Shown here in pieces: positions 47,886 to 58,489 of a stretch of DNA of 64,000 nucleotides. The DNA lies in the NCBI GenBank assembly GCA_026929865.2, contig CM049395.1:34079501-34143500 (forward strand). The letters are read 5' to 3'. The notes below the pieces were generated by a model. The model was given only the letters and a program-made list of their open reading frames with translations, ran no database searches and was not told the DNA's origin. The DNA is from Hyperoplus lanceolatus (taxonomy: Eukaryota; Chordata; Actinopteri; Uranoscopiformes; Ammodytidae). The stretch's first letter is position 1. Every line of letters starts with the position of its first letter. Both the position numbers and the translations under genes were made by a program.

Positions 47886-50800
47886 TTGTCTTTTATTTAT
47901 TTTAAATGACAGACTGATTGTCATAAAATCAGAACCACCCAGAGAGAGAGCCCCACTCAAACAGCATCTGCACTTCACACTATGATTAGTATCTGCCTTT
48001 GTTGGCATACACAACATGGTGCACTGTAATCAGACATTAGATCAAACTAAAAAAGATGCTGAGAAAGTAAGGGGTGACTTGTTTCTTGCCAAAATTACAA
48101 TCAAACACTTGGTGAGAAGATACTGCATGGTGTATCATATACTGTCAATAACATCAGAATAGAAAGCAAAACATAAAACTAAAAGCAAATGTTTTACAAC
48201 AATGCCGTGATAGAGGCCAAGGACAACGTGGAATGAGAAAATAAGCCCTCAGCATCAAAAGCAATAGGTATAAAGTCTCATCCAACTTATTCTGGTATTC
48301 TCTGAGGAGCTGTGGAGAAGTGTTTGCTCCATAATGAGGTCAGAAAGGAGAAGGTGTTGCAGAGTTGGTAAAGGAAGAGGTGTTCATTTTCAATTCATAA
48401 TGATATGGCTGTTTATTGGTCTCAAGAGTCATGAAATCAGTCTGTGAATACCATAATGATTTCAAAATGTATATTAATGCTGTTTCCCAAAGCTAGTCTT
48501 TGCCATGATCCTAAATAAAAAAAAGAATCCCACTGCACCCGCTGCCTGTTCGACATTTCCTTTGGTGAAATGTCCCATGGTATAGCTAGCATCTACTGAT
48601 GTATTTTGGTCCTATGGGTGCAAGTTTTTGGGAACTCCAAGTAGGATTTGTTCTGTCTCTGAGGGATGAGCTGCAGTTTTCAGCGCTTCATGGCCAACAG
48701 CTAGAGCAATAAACATCAACAACAACATGACACACATCTTGTAATGGGTGTGGGTGGGAGCGTGAAAAAGCAGCAGCGTTCCTGTTTCTTAAGAGAGAAC
48801 AAAGAAAAAATCGCAGGGATAGAAAGGCCAAATGGAACAAAAACGTGTTTATTTTACCCTTTCATCTCCTATTTTCCAAATCCGTGTAATGCTTTCTGAC
48901 TGCTGGTGGTCAATTTTTTTTTTCTCACTAACAGAATTTACTGCGTTATCTCATTATCAACTCTTTGATCTTATTTCACACACTCTAAACAATGGTGATT
49001 TATATAGAAATGGTGCCAAGATTACAGCTTAATCTGGCCTCAGGAATAGCATTTTCATATTTAAATGGCACTGCACAACATACCCATCTGGTATATTTGC
49101 CTCCAGATGGACTTTTGAAGTGCTTGGGTCTCTTTCCCGCACAAAATCCAGAACCTTTTTAAGACAACTCAATCAACACAGCCTGGTGATGGTACATCAA
49201 GCCACGATTGATGACTAGAAAGCAAGTTGTATTGCTCTCCAGCAGTGGTGCTAAATGAGTTAGGGCATTTGTGCCAAAGTAATAACAGGAGTGGGCACAA
49301 ACCCGCACTTCATTTACCATGCTCTAACTTAAAAGATAAGGGAAAGCAAAATTATTATCCAAAATTATTTTGCCATTGCACTTCAATGTTCACTGAAGTG
49401 TGATGAAACATTTGCAGTGAAACATTTTCACTTCAGTGAACCTTGACAGACAAGCTCTTGGTGTCTGACAGATGATTGGCATGATGGTTATTTGCCAATG
49501 TTTCTTTTAGCTCTTTTTAGTTTATGACCCCTACATTTAAACAAAGAGGACATTCAAAAAGAAGGGTGTTTTTGGAGCTCTCTAAGATTATTTTATGAAA
49601 GCTGAACGTATTCAGAAGACAATTTAATCCTTGTACTTATTTGCATTTAAATTGCTTCACTTTTAGAAATGTCATAATCTGTGAGCACTAAATATTTGAT
49701 GACACTTTAGATTTGAGACCTGGATCAAAACCTGAATTACAGTGATGAGTTTTCCAATTCCCCTGATTTAAAAAAATAAATAAGCTATTGAGCAAAAACC
49801 ATTAATTGTCCTGTAACTGCCTTTTTCCTACTTTAAACATACTTCACATGTTTTTTTTTCTCCAAATATATTCAGCTCAAATAGAATGGCAGGGTTAATG
49901 CTTATTGTTTTTATAGTGAAGTTTCAGGAGCAAAATGTGTTTTGCAAGTAGGTTATGTGATATCACAAATAAATAAATAAAGATTACCAATAAATCTCAT
50001 GTTTTATAGTCAATGTGTGGTATGCCAGAAACTACTGAACTACAGAATAAATATATCATAAATATGTATAGCCTATATATGTGGGTATATATTGAGGTCA
50101 TTTGAAATTAAAAAATATAGAGAGTTCCAAAGGAGGGCTTTGGATACTCAGTAAGTTAAAATATATTATGCATCATACTCGCACTTCGCAACTCTCTGGA
50201 GGTTTTCCTCACAGATCAAAGCACTTTTATTTCTGAAATAATGAGGGACTAAAAAAAAGTGAAGACATCCTCATCAGACATGTCACTCTCCCACCTTGAA
50301 TGTACCAGCAACAACCTTCATCCTCAAGTAATATTTTAGGATGAAAGTAGTGTAAGTGTTGGCCCCGTGCAGAGCTGTAAGCCGAAATAAGAAAAACATC
50401 TGAGATTCAGTCCAGGCTTTTAAAGAGATGCCACCACACCAGTCAGGTTATTTTAAGTAAGAATATTACGTGGTCAAATCATTTTGCACCATGAATCCAC
50501 CTCAAGCATCTTCACCGTGGCACCCTCCTTTTGACTCACACACTCACAGGGTTACCATGGAAACAAGGAGTCTATACTGTTCCAGCCTCCTTACAAAGTG
50601 CTGCAGCCTTACAGCAGACCAAACCCGGCCCTGTCACAGCGTTCCAGGAATGCGGAATTGTCTACACCAGATACTGTCACGTTTTCACATAATCTTGGAG
50701 TGGATAATGTTAAAATATTATAAATAACATGCTGTAAAAAGAAAAGAAAAAAACCTTGAATACCAATTACATACTCATGTCCCAAAAGTAATTGTTTACA

Positions 50801-51352
50801 ATCCCTGGATAAAAGCATCCAAAACTAAGCTACGTCTATGGTGTTTAATCCTTTGATGTCTGAACACCATACAAAATGGATTATTAACAGGGTTTTACTC
50901 TGTTAAAACCAGCTGTGAGGACGCAGACTTTCTATAGCAGGAGCATTAGAAAGAGCTGTTGATAACAACTTCAACTGTTCTCATCCATCCACATGGGGCT
51001 TACTGCTGTAACTCCTATTCTGTTGTTACAGCATGCTGAGCTGTGTCTTACTCAATATTTCAGAAAATATTTTGATGGTAAAAGCGGATGCAATTAAGAA
51101 AAATTTATAAAACTAGAAAACAAAGAACTTTCCCAAAAAGCAATGTATTTTTCAGGTGTGCCATTTTAATTAAAAACTTTTTCCTCATTCAAGCAATTAT
51201 CTATTTATAATCTATTTTCATTTGCAATATTTTAAATGTGCAAATCACTAATTGTTATTACAGCGTTATGTTGCTCTTATAATTGTATCGGTATTGTTCT
51301 TGTTCACACTATATTTATACATATAACATATTCTGATTTATTCATTTTCTTT
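47886..51352. other. intergenic DNA, no gene supported
   Basis: Nothing coding recognised. TTCACTGAAGTG and its inverse near 49389-49441 form a loose hairpin. An X-box-like word is listed separately. Confidence 0.4.
50551..50564. promoter_or_regulatory. X-box-like (RFX) word
   Basis: GTTACCATGGAAAC is close to the RFX-family consensus of two inverted half sites, GTTGCCATGGCAAC, with one change in each half. It is a single motif in non-coding DNA, so function is unproven. Confidence 0.3.
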
Positions 51353-51703
51353 TGTTATTTCCAGGTCTTACATTGTATATTTATTTTCTAAATTGGAGCA
51401 ACAGTAACAAACAGAATTTCCCTCTGGCCATCAAAGTATATCTGATTCCGAAGAACATACAATGCAGACGGAGTCTTGGTGATGGCAGACGTTGACGTAG
51501 CATTTACTTAGTTTTGAAAGTGCAGTTCAAAGCTTTATAGTATTACAGGAAACCCAAACTTGCCTGGATGATAATGATTGTATGCTTTAGACTTGGATAA
51601 ATAATGTGCTGACCAGGTGCTGGAGCATATTGCATGTCTGGAATGTAGACAGATGGGGCGAAGGCTCAATTTTCCTGATTAATATGAAATATAGTATTAA
51701 GGT
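51353..51703. repeat. source copy of a 351-bp segmental duplication
   Basis: This stretch recurs in direct orientation at 52847-53198 with four differences by eye (about 99% identity). The left part includes AATTTCCCTCTGGCCATCAA, resembling the 3' ends of some fish LINEs, so it may contain an old retroelement tail. It lies outside the foldback that received the copy. Confidence 0.92.
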
Positions 51704-52645
51704 GTGTCAGTTATAAATCATAAATAAGGGGGTTATGAGATTAATCAAACCACTCCAACTGTGTGATTTACTGAGCCAGAAAGTGCTGTTTGGCACTCAT
51801 TATTTAAGGCCCAGTGAAAGCAGGTCTGAACTTCCCACCCGGTGCTCAATTAGCCCTGAGTTTTGTCTGGCGTCCTCCTAAAACACTGCAGTGCATGGAG
51901 AGCTTACTTGATTGAGGTGAACAGAAGCAAGGATCACGAATGAAATAAGACGATGAATATAGATGTTAAAAATATTTTACTCCGACTTTTATGTTCTGAT
52001 TAACCTTAAAATTAAAACAGAAAGCAGGAGACCTGCAAACCTCTGCAAGATTCATTATTCATTTCATGATACATGGGACGACATGTGCATGCATGCATTT
52101 CAGCAGATAGAGTATTAAAGAAACATCTTGGTGCCGAAGTTTATACATTATTCTTCAGCCCTGTTCTATTGTTTAGCCTAAATATATTTGACGTACAGTA
52201 CATGTTCAGTGAAACCAAATGTATTTTATAGTGTTATTTTGTTATTTACTTCCAAGAAAAGTCCTTTGCCTTGCACAAGCTTAAGCCTGTAGTGCCGTAG
52301 GTTGCATATTTCATACATGATTTTTTAGACCTCTTCATCATCAGTGTGATCATATTTTCCTCTGAAAAACCTGATGTATACAATCAAATACATGCAATGC
52401 ACGGATAATCCACCAGAGACATTCATTCATGCACCAGAGAGCCTTCAATTCAGACATCCAAGATCACTTACTTCATGCAGTGATCCAAAATTTTTTTTTT
52501 CATGGATATTTTTGCCAATGCTCAGTGCCAATAAGACCTCCAGTTTAAAAGAATTAGAATTTTCTGTAATTTATTTCATGGTTCAGGCTTTATACCCACT
52601 GTGCTCTTATTAAGTTGACAGTATATGCTTTGCCATTCCATGTCA
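51704..52645. other. intergenic DNA, nothing recognised
   Basis: Spacer between the source copy and the foldback element. No gene was recognised. Confidence 0.45.
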
Positions 52646-52812
52646 GGTAACACTTTACAATAAGGGTACATTACTAAATGGTTAGTTAATGCTTAATAAG
52701 GGTTAACTAACCATTAGTTAACTGTTAACTAATGTGTCTAGTAAGCATTTACTAATGGTGTTCATGTTAACTAAGGTATTAATTACTACATTATGTAATG
52801 TTTATAAATATC

Positions 52813-52848
52813 CTTTATTAACCTTAGTTAATGCATTAATTAAGCATG
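52813..52848. repeat. 36-bp direct repeat, left member
   Basis: Begins CTTTATTAACCTTAGTTAAT and ends AAGCATG. It recurs at 53199-53234 with one change and flanks the templated copy. The undisturbed right arm has the sequence once, so this is duplicated target DNA. Confidence 0.9.
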
Positions 52849-53198
52849 TTATTTCCAGGTCTTACATTGTATATTTATTTTCTAAATTGGAGCAACAGTA
52901 ACAAACAGAATTTCCCTCTGGCCATCAAAGTATATCTGATTCCGAAGAACATACAATGCAGACGGAGTCTTGGTGATGGCAAACGTTGACGTAGCATTTA
53001 CTTACTTTTGAAAGTGCAGTTCAAAGCTTTATAGTATTACAGGAAACCCAAACTTGCCTGGATGATAATGATTGTATTGCTTTAGACTTGGATAAATAAT
53101 GTGCTGACCAGGTGCTGGAGCATATTGCATGTCTGGAATGTAGACAGATGGGGCGAAGGCTCATTTTTCCTGATTAATATGAAATATAGTATTAAGGT
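52847..53198. repeat. templated insertion: copy of 51353-51703
   Basis: About 352 bp matching the upstream source with two to three substitutions and a one-base indel. It interrupts the left foldback arm and is flanked by the 36-bp direct repeat. It has no A-tail or terminal inverted repeats, so a transposition route is not indicated. Confidence 0.92.
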
Positions 53199-53234
53199 CT
53201 TTATTAACCTTAGTCAATGCATTAATTAAGCATG
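53199..53234. repeat. 36-bp direct repeat, right member
   Basis: Second member of the duplicated target flanking the templated copy; it matches 52813-52848 at 35 of 36 positions. Confidence 0.9.
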
Positions 53235-53307
53235 AACCAAAAGTTGATTAATATAATAATAAACATTAATTAACTGTTAAACAATATCATTTGTGTAACA
53301 TCACTTA

Positions 53308-53858
53308 AGCCCCTATCTCACTGAGCTGCGACTGTTTGCGACAAGTTGGAGACTGCATTCGCAAACGAGTCTCTAAACTGTCTCCAAACGTTCGCGGAGG
53401 TCTCAATTTCCTCGCATGAGTCGCAGAGCCGCGCAGTCTTGTCGCATGAATTTTGAACATGTTCAAAAAAAGTGTGCGACAAATCAGTCTCAAAATAGTC
53501 TCAGAGTTGTCGCAGGTGTGTCGCACGCGTCGCAAACCCTTCTCAATTTAGTCTCCGCGAGTCAGAAAGTGCGAGAAGTGTTAGACAACTTTGCGAGGGT
53601 TTGGCGAGTGTTTGGCGACATATGAAACTAAATTGCGACTGCTTTAAGACAAAAAAGAGACTGACATTCTGTTCCTGCGACACTCGCCAGACGTTCGTGA
53701 GACATAAATGCGACCTTCCGGCAAGGACACTCGCAAACGTGTCGTAAGTAGCAACTCAGGGAGACTGCAAGTGAAAATTGTCGCAAATTGGCATATTTTG
53801 TCGCAATTTTGTGTCTCCAACTGGTCGCAAACAGTCGCAGCCCAGTGAGATAGGGGCT
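53308..53858. mobile_element. Harbinger-like MITE in the left foldback arm
   Basis: Perfect ends AGCCCCTATCTCACTG / CAGTGAGATAGGGGCT with TTA on both sides (53305-53307, 53859-53861). The right foldback arm, in which this site is empty, confirms the insertion. The inside is made almost entirely of GTCGCAAA, GCGAC and GTCTC words in both orientations, an unusual low-complexity CpG-rich composition. A three-base TTA duplication fits PIF/Harbinger. Confidence 0.85.
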
Positions 53859-54211
53859 TTAAGCATAATTAACCATTTATTAATGCTCTTTGTGACCCTT
53901 ATTGTAAAGTGGGAACAATTTATCCATTAAGCCTGTTGTGTTTATAAACAGCTGTAGGCTATAGCCTACAGTTTGTTTCTCTCTCTCTCCCTGTCTCTCT
54001 CCGTCTCTCGTAACTCTGTCTCCTCTCCTTAGCCAGGTTTCTACATGAAATAAAATGAGAAACTCGAGGCGAGTTTTCTAGTTAAAACCACAAAAAAACC
54101 AGCAGGCTAAATGACGATTGTCTATCTCCAAAACAGACAGCGCTGCACTGCAGCACAGCTGCGCATAGTGCCGACTCATTTACCATCGTACTACTCATAG
54201 CCAAAAATATT

Positions 54212-54240
54212 GACACACACACACACACACAAACACACAC
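54212..54240. repeat. short (CA)n tract
   Basis: CA run with one interruption. Confidence 0.9.
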
Positions 54241-54496
54241 GCAGCTAGCAAACGAAAGTGACACACGGAGGAAGATTGAGAGATACTTAGAGTTTTGAAC
54301 CTAATTGAATTATGGTGTGGTAGGTATATATTTTACTTTAATTTAAATTTATTTTCAGTATAAAAACCATCATTTGGATTTTCAATTAATAGAAATAGTA
54401 ATCTTAAATGTACATATCCACCTTCTGTCATTTATCTTTCCATTCATAAAACAATATACAGAGAAAATTCAAAATTTTCAGGCATTTTTCGAATGG

Positions 54497-54859
54497 TAAA
54501 ATTAATCGTGATTAATCCACAGAATGCTATGATTAATCTGATTAAAAATTTTAATAATTTTTGGGGCGACTGTGGCTCCGTTGGTAGAGCGGGTCGGCTG
54601 ATGATCAAAGGGTTGGAGGTTCGATCCCTGCCCTGCCACTTGTGTCATGGTTGTTGTGTCCTTGGGCAAGACACTTCACCCACCTTGCCTCGTGTGAATG
54701 TTCGATAGTTAGCCTGCTATCGGTGTATGAATGTGTGTGTGTGAATGGTAACGTGGGAATGGAAACAGTTCTCCCTTGAAAAAGAGTCTTCGGTCTCAAT
54801 GGGATTTACCTGTATAAATAAAGGTTAAAAAAAAAAAAAAAATAGTTTGACAGCCCTAG
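54497..54859. mobile_element. hAT-like element relic, right end, split by a SINE
   Basis: GTGATTAATC and TGATTAATCTGATTAAAAA precede the SINE, and TAGTTTGACAGCCCTAG follows it. Together they resemble the right end of the 7109/46042 hAT-like family (…TTTGACAGCCCTA). The left terminus was not found, so the element is truncated or its start has decayed. Confidence 0.55.
54563..54842 (+). mobile_element. tRNA-derived SINE
   Basis: The head has an A-box-like TGGCTCCGTTGGTAGAGCGG and a B box GGTTCGATCCC (54618-54628), the internal pol III promoter. A body with CCTTGGGCAAGACACTTCAC, a word common in fish SINEs, follows, and then a 3' end AATAAAGGTT with an A-tail of about 16. It sits in the hAT relic. 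Target duplications are weak (AATAATTT before, AATAGTTT after). Retroposition would have used a LINE's reverse transcriptase. Confidence 0.88.
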
Positions 54860-55466
54860 TGACAAGTGATAAATGGTTCCCACTTTACAATAAGGGTCAC
54901 AAATAATATTAATAAATGGTTAATTATGCTTAAGTGATGCTTAATCAGCACCAGTATGCCTTTATAAAGTGTTAATTCATGCGAAATGGTTCCCACTTTA
55001 CAATAAGGGTCACACAGTCCATTAATAAATGGTTAATTACACTTAAGTAATGCCTATTATGGTTAATTATACTTCAGTAATGCCTATTCAGCACTGGTGT
55101 GCATTTATTAAGTGTCACTTAATAGATAAATTGTTTCCACTTTACAATAAGGGTCACAAAGAGCATTAATAAATGGTTAATTATGCTTAGGTGATGTTAC
55201 AAAACTGACATTGTTTAACAGTTAATTAATGTTTATTATTATATTAATCAACTTTTGTTTCATGCTTAATTAATGCATTAACTAAGGTTAATAAAGGATA
55301 TGTATAAACATTAAATAATGTAGTAATTAATACCTTAGTTAACATGAACACCATTAGTAAATACTTACAAGACACATTAGTTAACAGTTAACTAATGGTT
55401 AGTTAACCCTTATTAAGCATTAACTAACCATTAATTAATGTACCCTTATTGTGAAGTGTTACCCTA

Positions 55467-56531
55467 TACCTAGGGGCAAAACCCCCTTTTTTTTAAACAG
55501 ACATGGAGCGTTGTAAAAGGTTGTTCACCAGAAATGATATCCAGGACCTTCAAGGATCCCAACCTGGGTGGACAACCTGGTCAGCTAGCTGCTGGAAAGC
55601 TACAGCGGGCTGATAGAGCAAATCAGAACCACTGTTTAAGCGACTGGGGGTGGGCTAATAGGGAATTTTTTAAACTTATAGATATCATTATGAAACTTTT
55701 CAAGTTGATTACTGACATTAAAACAACAACTTTTTGTGTTACAGTATTTTCCAAAAGGTTTGAATAAAAAAAATCATCTATCTTACTCATGATGCGTACA
55801 TTTGCATATCTGCACAGCCCCAAAATCTAGATGTTGGACAAAAGCAGGGTCAATTTGTTTTAAAAATTGAAAACAAAACAAGTGTCCAACTGCCTGAAGC
55901 TTTTCCTAAGAACAGTTCAAATTTGATCAATTACCCATAGAAAATTAATTTTTTACACAGTTTTTTCCAAGGGAATGTCTAGCCGTTTCCTAAATTACCA
56001 GCTGGAGACTCCAAAAGGACACTATTGGTCCATGGCACATGAAATGTAACTGTAAAACATTTATTTTCTATGGGTTATTGATCACATTTGAACTGTGATT
56101 AGGAAAGGCTTCAGGCAGTTGGACACTTGTTTGGTTTTCAAAATTTAAAAACAAATTGACTTTGTTTTCTTCCAATAATCTAGATTTTGGGGCTTTGCAG
56201 ATATGCAAATGTATGCATCATTAGTAAGATATTGATGATTTTTCATATTTATTTAAACATTTTGGAAAATACTGTAATACAAAAAGTTTTTGTTTTAATG
56301 TCAGTGACATTAAAACTGACATCAACAAATTCCCCATTAGCCCATCCCCATTCAACTCCATTCACTTAAACAGTGGTTCTGATTTGCTATGTCGGCCCGC
56401 TGTAGCTTTCCAGCAGCTTGTTGACAAGGTTGTCCACCCAGGTTGTGATCGTGGAAGGTCCTAGATGTCATTTTTGGTGAACAACCTTTTACAACGCTCC
56501 ATGTCCATGAAATCACTTTGCCCCCTAGGTA
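55467..56531. mobile_element. 1.06-kb palindromic foldback element
   Basis: Starts TACCTAGGGGCAAA and ends with the near-perfect inverse TTTGCCCCCTAGGTA. The arms, roughly 500 bp each, match nearly throughout: GGAGCGTTGTAAAAGGTTGT at 55507 recurs inverted near 56485, and the central part is also paired. CTA flanks both sides (55464-55466, 56532-56534), a possible 3-bp duplication. It has no coding capacity; its two short mirrored ORFs are products of the palindrome. It begins 3 bp after the end of the preceding foldback. Confidence 0.85.
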
Positions 56532-56534
56532 CTA

Positions 56535-56769
56535 TGTCATAATGTTAACAGCTTGACCTCATGTCTGAATTTATTTTAACCGCAATTTCACTGTTAAACC
56601 AAGAGGTTGTGGTTGAACTTGATTTGCATAAATGTATGCAATTAAACCATGCACTGCTATACCACTGTGATAACCTAATTTAATGCAAGAGTGCAAGGGG
56701 AAAACATGTAATTTGCATTCAAATCTGTGATTGACTAAGGAACATCGTCATCAGCATCATCCATAAGTG
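56535..56769. other. intergenic DNA, nothing recognised
   Basis: Short spacer without recognisable features. Confidence 0.4.
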
Positions 56770-57652
56770 ACCAATTAAGGAATCGTCCTATATCCTACAT
56801 ACTCACCATCTATTTACTACATACTGTCTACTCAAAGATCGATTGTGTATGCGAGGTGCGTCAAAAAAATTTCAGTGAAGTATACTCAAGCAATAAATAA
56901 TTTTTTCTTCTTCTTATAAGATTCAGGCCATTTAGACGCTGTTTAGCGTATTACCGCCCTCCACAGGTTAGATATTGTACTAGATTTTTACAGTCCTGTG
57001 TTCATCATTTGTGACCTCATCTAAGTAGGCCTATCTTTAAGAACACTAATCATGTTTCGTGGCGACTCAGTAATGAAACTGAAAGTAGATAGGCCTATAA
57101 TATCGCTAATAAATGAAAACCGACGGTCAAAACAGCGTCCAAATGAGCTAAAATCCTAAGTACAATAAACAGTAACATGGCACACTTATTTTTAGGTAAG
57201 CTCTAATTGATTATTAATGTATTTATTCACACGTTTATGTTTGGAGGTGGAGGATCCCTCCGACGCTCTCTGTCCGGCTCATCTGACAGCACTCAACTGT
57301 TTGTCATTTGAGCTGGATGAGCCGCGGTGTGTGGAACACAGCATTCAGTTCTGATCTCTCTCCACTATCAGACTGTGTGAGGACACAGAAGATTTCAGGC
57401 CTGCGAGGGCACGAAATATGTCGCCTCCGTGAGAAGGGTGACTGATTCACTCGCTGCAATCAGGTGTGTGTGCGGCACTGATTGGCTAATTGAGCCCAGG
57501 TGTGAAGAGGTTATATATGCCCTGAGACCCCAGTGCTCTCTGCTGCTCATTTCTCGCAAATCCAAACTCGCATACCCAACCGTCACATACTCAAATTGAA
57601 GTCAAAATGAGTATGAATAGGATGTTAGTATGGCTTTCCGAACACAGCCACG
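56770..57652. mobile_element. probable decayed MITE
   Basis: The left side has CCTACATACTCACCATCTAT and TACTACATACTGTCTACT. The right side, on the other strand, has CCATACTAACATCCTATTCATA, giving imperfect inverted similarity like that of common fish elements ending in TACATACT words. The GC-rich interior (57240-57590) includes TTATATATGCCC. Borders and class are uncertain. Confidence 0.4.
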
Positions 57653-57736
57653 TTGGAAAAGGGAAACAATGTTTTGATTGCCTTTTAAAACGGGCTTGAA
57701 CTCATAATTCCTGCGTGAAACAAGTTTTGCTTATAA

Positions 57737-57737
<1 letters not shown>

Positions 57738-57790
<53 letters not shown>
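57738..57790. repeat. (TTA)n microsatellite
   Basis: Pure ATT/TTA trinucleotide run; the leucine-repeat ORF through it is an artefact. Confidence 0.97.
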
Positions 57791-57794
<4 letters not shown>

Positions 57795-58170
57795 GCTTTT
57801 TAAAAAGCAAACCTCGGCTTCTTTTTACAAAAAAGTAATTTTTTGTTTAGTTCAATACATTTCATTTTGGTCTATTGATAAACTGAAAAAAGGTCATGTA
57901 CATTTTTCACATCTACATTGGGATTTAGTATGATATTCACTGTATGAAAAACTAAAGATTCGTATAGATGTAGGTTTTGCATTTGATAGCATAAATACTG
58001 AATAATGCCATTATCCAATAGAATGACTTGTAGGTAACTATTAGTATCTTTAAAGATGAGCTAGTTGGACCTTTTCGGGTTGAAGATGGCCTCAAAATCA
58101 ACACCCAAACATACTGCCAGTTTCTAGAAGATACTTTCTTCAAGCAGTGGTACAGGAAAAAGTCTACATC
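57791..58170. other. intergenic DNA, nothing recognised
   Basis: AT-rich sequence up to the A-tail of the minus-strand LINE. Confidence 0.45.
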
Positions 58171-58489
58171 TTTTTTTTTCTTTATTTAAAAGGGACAGCG
58201 CACATTAATAGACATGAGCACCAAAGTTCAACATGTAAATGTGCCAGATTTAGCCATGCAGGCTCATTTTCACCTGTAGTCCCTGGCAGGTAGAAAGGAA
58301 AAAAGAAACATTAAAAGAAGAAAAATACAAAAATACAACACATGAGCACAAAAACTAAATGACACAAGTAGACAAACAAAACAACACAATAATTTCTCCA
58401 GCACATAACAGGTTGGCGATGTGTGAAAAACATGAAGCATACAGAAACAGATAAAAGTGCATGAACATATGGCACGATTAAAACACATA

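Larger units (their letters stand above)
52646..55463. mobile_element. 2.8-kb foldback of two inverted non-autonomous elements with nested insertions
   Basis: Outer ends GGTAACACTTTACAATAAGG and its inverse (…CCCTTATTGTGAAGTGTTACC on the right) are the tips of two long arms. The right arm (about 55125-55463) is uninterrupted at roughly 340 bp. The left arm (52646 to about 53930) is the same sequence inverted, enlarged by a 351-bp templated copy and by a Harbinger-like element. The loop (about 53931-55124) holds a CA tract, a hAT relic, a SINE, and two more copies of the inner end, TCCCACTTTACAATAAGGGT, at 54875 and 54988. No target duplication was identified. Confidence 0.8.

Noticed and set aside
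47572..47985. 137-codon ORF
   Set aside because: It spans a TTAA-type MITE from end to end, and its beginning and end are terminal inverted repeats.
53305..53625. Arg/Ser-rich ORFs on both strands
   Set aside because: They are translations of the GTCGC/GCGAC word mosaic of a Harbinger-like MITE.
55623..56369. Two similar short ORFs starting MGLCRYANV on opposite strands
   Set aside because: They are mirror images produced by the arms of the palindromic element, not a duplicated gene.
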